Shown in pieces: positions 1 to 5,449 of a DNA stretch of 6,156 nucleotides. Position numbers and translations under genes: made by a program. The notes under the pieces are model-generated. The model had not been told where the DNA came from. It did no database searches and saw only the letters and a program-made list of their open reading frames with translations. This DNA is from DATNBT01 sp964579765 (GTDB lineage: Bacteria; Acidobacteriota; Vicinamibacteria; Vicinamibacterales; CAVVIG01), in assembly GCA_964579765.1 (NCBI GenBank), contig CAZOIK010000451.1, forward strand, positions 1-6,156. The letters run 5' to 3'. Each line of letters starts with the position of its first letter. Position 1 is the first letter of the stretch.

Positions 1-172
1 GGGCCTGCGTCGGAGCGGCCGGAGACGAGATCGCCGGCGGCTGGGGCGCAGCGGTCGCCGGCGGTGGCGCCGCGGGACGCGGCTGCGGGGCGCGGCCGCC
101 CGGCTGCGGGAACGGCTGCGGCGTCTGCGCGAACGCCAGGACCGCGGCGAGCGTCATAACAGCAGAAAGCAC
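1..172 (-). CDS. N-terminus of a secreted Pro/Gln-rich protein (partial, runs off the left edge)
   Basis: The frame is open from a GTG at 172 to the window edge, giving 57 residues. The first 15 residues (MLSAVMTLAAVLAFA) are hydrophobic and end in AFA-Q, which resembles a signal-peptidase I site. A low-complexity tail rich in Pro, Gln and Ala follows, with repeated PQP units and no predicted fold. This looks like an exported protein whose linker precedes a domain outside the window. The start is uncertain. An in-frame ATG lies at 157, neither start has a clear Shine-Dalgarno, and the usual positive n-region is missing with either. The codons just upstream of GTG would read Ile-Ala-Lys, but no standard start codon leads into them. 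The gene is divergent from htpX. Function is unknown; the call rests on open frame, signal-like segment and promoter position. Confidence 0.5.
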   Translation of the reverse strand, partial: MLSAVMTLAAVLAFAQTPQPFPQPGGRAPQPRPAAPPPATAAPQPPAISSPAAPTQA

Positions 173-179
173 TTTCGCG

Positions 180-185
180 ATTATA
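180..185 (-). promoter_or_regulatory. Candidate -10 element (TATAAT) for the divergent secreted-protein gene
   Basis: Read on the minus strand, 185 to 180 is exactly TATAAT, inside the only AT-rich patch of the left 200 bases. A start about 7 bases downstream would fall at or next to the GTG at 172, which would make the transcript leaderless. I find no convincing -35 at 15 to 18 bases spacing (best matches are 2 of 6) and no TGn extension. The patch contains TTATAA, so the plus strand also offers TATAAG (182-187). That would put an htpX start too close to its ATG and would lose its ribosome binding site, so I do not assign it to htpX. Confidence 0.35.
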
Positions 186-198
186 AGATAGAGGCAGG

Positions 199-1029
199 AT
201 GTCGAACACCGTGAAGACGGCGCTGTTGCTCGGCGTGCTCAGCGCGCTGCTGCTGCTCATCGGCGAGGCGCTCGGCGGGGCCGAGGGCCTCGTGCTCGGA
301 TTCGTCTTCGCGGTCGCGACGAACTTCGCCTCGTACTGGTTTTCGGACAAAATCGTCCTCCGGATGTACGGGGCGCAGGAAGCCGAGCCCGACAGCCGGC
401 TGGTGCGCATCGTTTCGCGGCTGGCCGCGCGCGCCGGGCTCCCACAGCCGCGCTGCTACGTCATCCCCGAGCAGTCGCCCAACGCGTTCGCGACGGGCCG
501 GGATCCCCAGCATGCGGCCGTCGCCGCCACCGCGGGCATTTTGCAGCTGCTCGACGACGACGAGCTCGAGGGCGTGCTGGCGCATGAGCTGTCGCACGTC
601 AAGCACCGCGACATCTTGACGAGCTCGGTCGCGGCGACCATCGCGGCCGCCATCATGATGATCTCGCGCTTCGCGATGTTTTTTGGCGGCGCGCGGGACG
701 ACGACCGCCGCGGCGGCAACGCGATCGCGCTCATCGCGACCATGATTCTGGCGCCGATTGCCGCGATGCTGATTCAGATGGCCATCTCGCGCTCGCGCGA
801 GTACGACGCCGACGCCGGCGGCGCGTCGCTCGCCGGCACGCCCGCCGGCCTCGTCAGCGCGCTCCGCAAACTGGACGCCGCGTCGAAAGTCGTGCCGCTC
901 GACGCGAATCCCGCCACCGCGCATTTGTTCATCGTCAAACCGTTCTCCGTGAGCGGACTGGCAGGGCTATTCAGCAGCCACCCGCCGACCGACGCGCGCA
1001 TCGCCGCCCTGCTGCACGAACGCGAATAG
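199..1029 (+). CDS. htpX: HtpX-type membrane zinc metalloprotease (peptidase family M48)
   Basis: HtpX is an inner-membrane endoprotease that cleaves damaged or misassembled membrane proteins and works alongside FtsH. The 276-residue product has the family layout. Two hydrophobic segments lie at about 5-26 and 30-48. The active-site motif HELSH at 129-133 provides zinc ligands His129 and His133 and catalytic Glu130. Two further hydrophobic segments lie at about 139-163 and 175-196, followed by the third zinc ligand Glu201 in SREYDAD. The family signature NAFATGR and the C-terminal SSHPPTDARI are also present. Length is close to the usual 280-295. The ATG at 199 is preceded by GAGG (191-194), slightly close at 4 bases. 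The protein is complete, with no missing catalytic residue. A Clp ATPase follows on the same strand after 96 bases with a separate candidate promoter, so the two need not be co-transcribed. No clear htpX promoter is visible in 1-198. Confidence 0.95.
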   Translation: MSNTVKTALLLGVLSALLLLIGEALGGAEGLVLGFVFAVATNFASYWFSDKIVLRMYGAQEAEPDSRLVRIVSRLAARAGLPQPRCYVIPEQSPNAFATGRDPQHAAVAATAGILQLLDDDELEGVLAHELSHVKHRDILTSSVAATIAAAIMMISRFAMFFGGARDDDRRGGNAIALIATMILAPIAAMLIQMAISRSREYDADAGGASLAGTPAGLVSALRKLDAASKVVPLDANPATAHLFIVKPFSVSGLAGLFSSHPPTDARIAALLHERE

Positions 1030-1054
1030 ATCCCGAGCCGAGTACGAGTACATC

Positions 1055-1074
1055 CTGTGGTCTCGGAGCCACAG
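1055..1074 (+). repeat. Inverted repeat CTGTGG-N8-CCACAG upstream of the Clp gene
   Basis: A perfect 6-bp dyad with an 8-base spacer lies in the htpX-clp gap, from -52 to -33 relative to the transcription start predicted from the sigma-54 site. It has no following T-run, so it is a poor intrinsic terminator for htpX. It could be an operator, an activator site or a simple RNA hairpin. A 6-bp dyad can occur by chance, so the functional claim is weak. Confidence 0.35.
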
Positions 1075-1082
1075 TGTCACTG
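1072..1082 (+). repeat. 11-bp palindrome CAGTG-T-CACTG abutting the sigma-54 site
   Basis: The two 5-bp arms are perfect around one central base. The right arm overlaps the TGG of the -24 element and the left arm overlaps the end of the CTGTGG/CCACAG dyad. A protein bound here would block sigma-54 RNA polymerase, so an operator is conceivable. It is short enough to be chance. Confidence 0.25.
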
Positions 1083-1096
1083 GCGTACCTCTTGCT
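1081..1096 (+). promoter_or_regulatory. Candidate sigma-54 (RpoN) -24/-12 promoter of the Clp gene
   Basis: The bases TGGCGTACCTCTTGCT match the sigma-54 consensus TGGCACG-N4-TTGCW at TGGC, at TTGC and at the final W, with a preceding pyrimidine. The invariant GG (1082-1083) and GC (1094-1095) are exactly 10 bases apart, as required. Mismatches are the ACG following TGGC. With C1095 taken as -12, transcription would begin at about 1107. That gives a 19-base leader containing the GGAGG ribosome binding site (1113-1117) and ending at the GTG start at 1126. The fit of promoter, leader and start is what makes it credible. Such promoters need an AAA+ enhancer-binding activator, and none is encoded here. 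No sigma-70-type promoter is obvious in the gap. Confidence 0.55.
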
Positions 1097-1112
1097 ACCT
1101 CTGACGGAAGAC

Positions 1113-1117
1113 GGAGG
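1113..1117 (+). promoter_or_regulatory. Ribosome binding site that fixes the GTG start of the Clp ATPase
   Basis: GGAGG lies 8 bases before GTG 1126, an ideal spacing. It settles the choice of GTG as start, since no ATG is close by in that frame. It also sits just inside the leader predicted from the sigma-54 site. Confidence 0.8.
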
Positions 1118-1125
1118 CGGCGAAC

Positions 1126-3414
1126 GTGCAGGTAGAAGACCTCGATATCTCCCCGACGAAGATTTCGGATACCGCACGCCGCATCATCGATCGTGCCGCC
1201 GAAGAGGCCGAGCGGTGCGGTCATGCGGTGCTTTCGACGGAACACCTTTTCCTCGCTTTCGTGCAGGTCGAGTGGGACCTGTTCGCGGCCGTCATGCGTG
1301 AACTGGACCTTAACCCGCACGAGATTCTCGAAGCCATCGGCGAAGACCTGCGACGGCTGCCGACCTTCAGCGGCCGCGAGTTGCGCGTGTCGCCGACCGC
1401 CAAGCTCGCCGTCAAGCTGGCGCTGCACCAGGCGACGCGCGCCGGACGGCACTCGATCGAGGGCGTCGATCTGTTGTCGGCCGTGCTCGAGGAGACGCAG
1501 GGCGTGCCGGTCGCCATCCTGCGGCGCCACGGCGTCGAACCCGAGCACGTCATCACGCGGCTCAATACGCACGTGCGCGACAACGAGCTGCGCGACGAGC
1601 GGCTCAAGAAACGCTTCGAGCTGCCGTCGTTCCTGAAGCACTTCGCCACCAATCTCAATCTGCTGGCGCGGCAGGACCGTGTGCCGCCTGTGTTCGGCCG
1701 CGATCGTGAGATTCAGCAGGTGCTCGAGATTCTCTGTCATCGCGAGCGCGCCAACTCGGTGATGCTCGTCGGCGAACCTGGCGTCGGCAAGACCGCCATT
1801 GCCGAAGGCCTGGCGCGGCGCATCGAGTTCGAGCCAGACACGGTGCCCGTGCGCCTGCGTGACTGCCAGGTCGTGAACCTGCAGATGAACTCGATGGTCG
1901 CGGGCACGATGCTCCGCGGGATGTTCGAAGACCGGATGCAGAACGTCATCCGGGAGCTGAAAGAGCACCCGAACCTCATTCTGTTCGTTGACGAGGCGCA
2001 CACGATGGTGGGCGCGGGCTCGGCGCTCGGGGCGCCGGCCGACGCGGCGAACGTCTTCAAGTCGGTGCTCGCGCGCGGTGAGATCCGCATGATCGCCGCG
2101 ACGACGCTGTCCGAATACAAGGAATACATACAGGAGGACGAGGCGCTCGCGCGCCGGTTCCGCTGCGTGCACGTAGCCGAGCCGTCGATCGAGGAAGCGC
2201 GGCGCATCCTCTACGAGCTGCGGCCTCGTCTCGAGCGCAACTACTCGGTGCGCATTGCCAATGATGCGATCGAGACGGCGCTCGAGATGTCGCCGCGCTA
2301 CATGCGCCATCTCCACCTGCCCGACAAGGCGATCGGCTGGCTGGACACGGCGGCAGTACGCGCGGAGATCGATCGGCGGTGGGAAGTGACGGCGGCCGAC
2401 GTTGTCGCCGTGATTTCTCAGGCCGCGCAGATTCCCGAAGACATGGTGTTCCGCGACGTGACCGATCGCTTCCGCGACATCGACTCGTCGCTGCAGGAGC
2501 GGGTCGTCGGCCAGCAGGACGCCGTGCGCGCCGTGTCGCGGCGCCTCGTGCTGAACAAGGGGCCGCTCAAGGACGGCTTCGATCGGCCGGATGGCGTGCT
2601 GCTGTTCCTCGGGCCCACCGGCGTCGGCAAGACCGAGCTCGCCAAGGCCGTCGCCGAGTTCCTGTTCGGCGACGAGAAGAAGATGATCCGCGTGGACATG
2701 TCGGAGTACCAGGACGGCGGCCTCGGCGTGGACAAGCTGATCGGCATGCCGCGAGGGATCGTCGGCTCGGAGCGAGGCGGCGTCCTGACGAATCAGCTCC
2801 GCGACAACCCGTACACCGTCGTGCTGCTCGACGAGGTCGAGAAGGCCAGTCCGGGCCTGCTGAACCTGTTCCTGCAGGCGTTCGACGAAGGCTGGCTCAC
2901 CGACGGCCGCGGCAAGCGCGTGTATCTGAGCGACGCGATCGTGATCATGACGTCCAATCTCGGATCCGAGAACTTCCGGAGGCTGACCAGCCCGCTCGGC
3001 TTCCTGTCGCGCGAGGTGGGTATCGAACACGTACGGGGCGAAATAATGCGCGAGCTCGATCGGCGGTTCCCGCCGGAGCTGCGCAACCGCATCGACGAAG
3101 TGGTGCTGTTCTCGCCGTTGACGCACGACGAGGTCCGGGAAATCGCGCGGCACTACATGGCGGATCTCGAGGCGACGCTGCTGCGATCGGGCAAGCGGTT
3201 GACCGTCAGCGACGCCGCGCTCGAACACATCGTGACGTCGGGCTACAGCCTGGCCTACGGCGCGCGGTTCCTGAAGCGCGTCATCGACGAGCAGATCAAG
3301 CTGCCGATCAGCGAGCACTGGAAGGACGCTTCAACGTTCAACGTGGTGGTCCGTGACGACCGCGTGGCCGTAGACGCCTCGTCGGCGCATCTCGCGAATT
3401 CGGCGGTCGCCTGA
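1126..3414 (+). CDS. Clp/Hsp100 AAA+ ATPase, ClpA/ClpC-like, with both pore-loop tyrosines replaced
   Basis: The 762-residue protein is a two-ring unfoldase subunit of the kind that feeds ClpP. Two Clp_N repeats lie at about 13-75 and 87-146. Ring 1 has Walker A GEPGVGKT (216-223), Walker B with Asp289-Glu290, sensor-1 region IAATT (323-327) and arginine fingers Arg343-Arg344. Ring 2 has Walker A GPTGVGKT (496-503), Walker B Asp569-Glu570, sensor-1 Asn611, arginine finger Arg655 and sensor-2 Arg714 in YGAR. An LGF tripeptide (624-626) sits where ClpC has its VGF ClpP-docking loop. The ClpB/ClpC coiled-coil M-domain is absent, so the architecture and length resemble ClpA (about 758). Oddly, the ring 1 pore motif reads TMLRG (261-265) where relatives have KYRG, and ring 2 reads GIVG (544-547) where relatives have GYVG. 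Both substrate-gripping tyrosines are therefore lost while ATPase residues remain. No clpP or clpS is nearby. Clp family membership is certain; the subfamily and the ability to thread substrates are open. Confidence 0.93.
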   Translation: MQVEDLDISPTKISDTARRIIDRAAEEAERCGHAVLSTEHLFLAFVQVEWDLFAAVMRELDLNPHEILEAIGEDLRRLPTFSGRELRVSPTAKLAVKLALHQATRAGRHSIEGVDLLSAVLEETQGVPVAILRRHGVEPEHVITRLNTHVRDNELRDERLKKRFELPSFLKHFATNLNLLARQDRVPPVFGRDREIQQVLEILCHRERANSVMLVGEPGVGKTAIAEGLARRIEFEPDTVPVRLRDCQVVNLQMNSMVAGTMLRGMFEDRMQNVIRELKEHPNLILFVDEAHTMVGAGSALGAPADAANVFKSVLARGEIRMIAATTLSEYKEYIQEDEALARRFRCVHVAEPSIEEARRILYELRPRLERNYSVRIANDAIETALEMSPRYMRHLHLPDKAIGWLDTAAVRAEIDRRWEVTAADVVAVISQAAQIPEDMVFRDVTDRFRDIDSSLQERVVGQQDAVRAVSRRLVLNKGPLKDGFDRPDGVLLFLGPTGVGKTELAKAVAEFLFGDEKKMIRVDMSEYQDGGLGVDKLIGMPRGIVGSERGGVLTNQLRDNPYTVVLLDEVEKASPGLLNLFLQAFDEGWLTDGRGKRVYLSDAIVIMTSNLGSENFRRLTSPLGFLSREVGIEHVRGEIMRELDRRFPPELRNRIDEVVLFSPLTHDEVREIARHYMADLEATLLRSGKRLTVSDAALEHIVTSGYSLAYGARFLKRVIDEQIKLPISEHWKDASTFNVVVRDDRVAVDASSAHLANSAVA

Positions 3415-3418
3415 GCTG

Positions 3419-4447
3419 TTACCACGCGAACGCCCCTTGCTCGGGCAGAGGAGTCGGGTTGTTGGCCGGCGCTTGCTGCGTGCCCGGCGCCTCGTCCCGT
3501 CCCCGTAGTCCATAGCGATCCTGCAGCACACGCACCATCGCGTGCACTTCCTGACGATAGGCGGGCGGCGCCTCCTTGCGCGCGTACAGCCGGCGCAGGC
3601 CGGGCAGCATCGACGGGAACTGCCGCTCGATGAAGCCGAAGAAGTGATCGCGTGTGCCGTCCTCGAGGCGCATGACGGCGCAGCCAGCGAATCGCGCGCC
3701 GTGATCCGCAATCGCCTTAATCGTGTCTTCGACCTTCCGGCGCGACGAGGTGAACCCCGGCACGATGGGCGCCATCAGCACGCCCGCGTGCAGGCCGGCA
3801 TTGACCAGCTCGCGCACCGCGCGCAGGCGCTGCAGTGGCGGCGCCACTCCGGGCTCGAGCGTGCGCCATGCCTCTTCGTCGATCGACGGAACGCTCATGT
3901 AGATTGTGCAGCCGGCGGCCTTCGAGAGGGTCAGCAGGACGTCGGTGTCGCGCACGATCATCGGTCCTTTCGTGATTAAGGCCACCGGCGTGCGGGCGCG
4001 CGCCAGCGCTTCGAGCGACCGGCGCGTGAGCCGGTAGTGGCCTTCGATCGGCTGGTATGGATCAGTGGCCGTGCCGAAGGCGACGCGTTCGCGCCCCCAG
4101 GACGGGCGATCGATCTCGCGGGCGAGGACGTCCACGAAGTTCGTCTTGACCAGGATCACCGAAGCGAACTGGTCGTCTGCGTTCATCTCGAACTGCGTGT
4201 GATAGCGCCGCGCGAAGCAGTAGTGGCAGCCGTGTGTGCAGCCGCGGTATGGGTTCAGCGTCCAGCCGAACGGCATGCCCCGCACGCGGTTGAGTGCCGA
4301 TCGGCACGTCACTTCCTGATACGTCGCATCGTCCGCGCGATGGTCGGCGCTGCTCAGCGCTTCGGCTGGTCCCGCGTGCTTGACGGCGAGGGCAATCTCC
4401 CGCGTCGTCGGAGGCCTAGAGGGCAGAAGGAAGAGCGTGTCCGGCAT
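3419..4447 (-). CDS. Radical SAM protein of the SplB-like COG1533 group (PA0069/Rv2578c type)
   Basis: From the ATG at 4447 the product has 342 residues. The conserved entry LNRVRGMPFGWTLNPYRG leads into the [4Fe-4S] cluster motif C-x3-C-x2-C (Cys70, Cys74, Cys77; GCTHGCHYC). FARRYH follows, and then a TIM-barrel-like region with TDPYQPIE, LITKGP and a GVLMAPIVPG segment. This pattern belongs to radical SAM proteins related to spore photoproduct lyase but found in non-sporeformers. Their substrate is not established, so no reaction is assigned. The 4447 start is preferred because AAAAGG (4458-4453) lies 5 bases upstream and a candidate promoter ends just before it. A longer start at ATG 4474 (351 residues) has no visible ribosome binding site and would lie inside that promoter. 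The gene follows rmd by 72 bases. Its stop is 4 bases from the converging Clp stop. Confidence 0.88.
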   Translation of the reverse strand: MPDTLFLLPSRPPTTREIALAVKHAGPAEALSSADHRADDATYQEVTCRSALNRVRGMPFGWTLNPYRGCTHGCHYCFARRYHTQFEMNADDQFASVILVKTNFVDVLAREIDRPSWGRERVAFGTATDPYQPIEGHYRLTRRSLEALARARTPVALITKGPMIVRDTDVLLTLSKAAGCTIYMSVPSIDEEAWRTLEPGVAPPLQRLRAVRELVNAGLHAGVLMAPIVPGFTSSRRKVEDTIKAIADHGARFAGCAVMRLEDGTRDHFFGFIERQFPSMLPGLRRLYARKEAPPAYRQEVHAMVRVLQDRYGLRGRDEAPGTQQAPANNPTPLPEQGAFAW

Positions 4448-4469
4448 GTTCGCCTTTTGTTCGCCAGCG

Positions 4470-4499
4470 ATCATGCGCGTCGTCTGCAGGCGCTGTCAA
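4470..4499 (-). promoter_or_regulatory. Candidate sigma-70 promoter for the radical SAM gene
   Basis: On the minus strand, 4499-4494 is a perfect TTGACA. After an 18-base spacer, 4475-4470 reads CATGAT (4 of 6 to TATAAT). A start near 4463 gives a leader of about 16 bases carrying AAAAGG and ending at ATG 4447. The -10 overlaps the alternative ATG at 4474, arguing against that start if the promoter is real. Read-through from lptD-rmd is still possible, as no terminator is visible between rmd and this gene. Confidence 0.5.
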
Positions 4500-4519
4500 G
4501 CGCCCGATCAGCTGACAAC

Positions 4520-5449
4520 TCAGACTTGGTTGCGCCAATACGAGAGGAGATCGGTGATGGTGCGCTCGAGAGGGATTTCCGGCAGCCAGCCCAGCTCGGC
4601 CGTCAGGCGTGTCGGATCCCCGACGAGCAGCGGCACGTCGTTTGGGCGATACCGTGCGGGATCGACGCGTACGCGAATGGGCACACGCGCCTGGGCCAGC
4701 ATCTTGTCGAGCAGCGTGCGAATCGAAATCGCGCGGCCCGAGCAGACGTTGTAGGCGCGTCCGTCCACGCCGTCGTCGAGGATCGTCGCGTACGCGCGCA
4801 CGGTGTCGCGCACGTCGTGCATGTCGCGGCGCGCATCGAGGTTGCCGACCGCGATCTCCGGCTCCCAACGTCCGGCTTCGATGTCGGCGATACGGCGAGC
4901 GAAGCCGGAGGCGGCGAAGTACGGATCCTGCCGCGGTCCGGTATGGTTGAACGCGCGTGCAATCGTCACGTGCAAGCCGTCAGCTCGCGCCCGCAGCGCC
5001 GTCATTTCCTGGGCAAGTTTGCTGAGGCCGTACGGGCTGTGCGGGACAAGCGGCGAGTCCTCGCTGAGGACGCCGTCGGTGCTCGCATACACGAGCGCGG
5101 AGCTCGGAATCAGCACGCGCGATCGCAGTCCGGCGACGCGCAGCGCCTCGAGCAGGTAGTGCGTGCCTCGGACGTTGGTGTCGAACGTCGCCGTCGTCTG
5201 CTCCCAGGCGCGGCCGACGTGCGACTCGCCGGCGCAGTGGTAGACCGTATCGGGACGAAGCGACGCGACCGCCTCGAACACCGCTGCGCGGTCGGTGATG
5301 TTGACGGCCTGCCACGTCACTCCCTCGCGCGCCGAAGGGAGCTCACGACCCGGCCGCCGCCACGCGACGACGGCGGCGCCGCGTTCGTGCAGCAGGTCGA
5401 TGAGGTGACTGCCGGCGAACCCCGCGGCGCCCGTGACGAGCGTGGTCAC
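4520..5449 (-). CDS. rmd: NAD(P)-dependent nucleotide-sugar reductase, likely GDP-6-deoxy-D-mannose (GDP-4-keto-6-deoxy-D-mannose) reductase
   Basis: The product (309 residues) is an extended short-chain dehydrogenase. The Rossmann motif G7-AA-G10-FA-G13 is at the N-terminus, SS116-117 lie at the catalytic Ser/Thr region and the catalytic pair is Tyr140-xxx-Lys144. Features typical of Rmd are ARAFNHTGP, the SGFARRIADIEAG segment, GNLDARRDMHDVRD, YNVCSG and RPNDVPLLVGD. Rmd reduces the 4-keto intermediate made by GDP-mannose 4,6-dehydratase to GDP-D-rhamnose, a precursor for O-antigen or exopolysaccharide. The GTG start at 5449 places the Rossmann motif at the N-terminus and overlaps the lptD stop as GTGA. 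The frame stays open upstream to 5824, but that part would lie inside lptD and has no dehydrogenase character. Upstream ribosome binding signals are weak, which fits coupling to lptD. A related GDP-sugar epimerase or dehydratase is the main alternative. No gmd is in the window. Confidence 0.8.
   Translation of the reverse strand: MTTLVTGAAGFAGSHLIDLLHERGAAVVAWRRPGRELPSAREGVTWQAVNITDRAAVFEAVASLRPDTVYHCAGESHVGRAWEQTTATFDTNVRGTHYLLEALRVAGLRSRVLIPSSALVYASTDGVLSEDSPLVPHSPYGLSKLAQEMTALRARADGLHVTIARAFNHTGPRQDPYFAASGFARRIADIEAGRWEPEIAVGNLDARRDMHDVRDTVRAYATILDDGVDGRAYNVCSGRAISIRTLLDKMLAQARVPIRVRVDPARYRPNDVPLLVGDPTRLTAELGWLPEIPLERTITDLLSYWRNQV
5446..5449 (-). other. GTGA stop/start overlap coupling lptD to rmd
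   Basis: The lptD stop TGA (5448-5446) and the rmd start GTG (5449-5447) share bases. Ribosomes ending lptD can restart on rmd, so the two are co-transcribed and probably made in linked amounts. Confidence 0.8.

Noticed and set aside
181..924. A 247-codon minus-strand frame opposite htpX
   Set aside because: Composition is dominated by Arg, Ala, Asp and His, and it lies wholly opposite a complete, motif-bearing htpX.
1040..1051. Tandem GAGTAC GAGTAC hexamer after htpX
   Set aside because: Only two copies of a short unit, with no link to another element. Chance is a sufficient explanation.
1055..1074. Intrinsic terminator for htpX
   Set aside because: The stem has only 6 pairs and an 8-base loop, and no T-run follows it.
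1030..1125. CIRCE (HrcA) element controlling the Clp gene
   Set aside because: Looked for TTAGCACTC-N9-GAGTGCTAA. Nothing similar is present.
967..3318. A 783-codon open frame on the minus strand opposite the Clp gene
   Set aside because: It is rich in Arg, His, Asp and Val with no domain character and mirrors a well-conserved Clp protein. Long antisense frames are expected opposite GC-rich coding sequence.
1126..3414. ClpB disaggregase or ClpV (type VI secretion) identity
   Set aside because: The M-domain coiled coil of ClpB is missing, an LGF ClpP-type loop is present, and there are no type VI secretion genes nearby.
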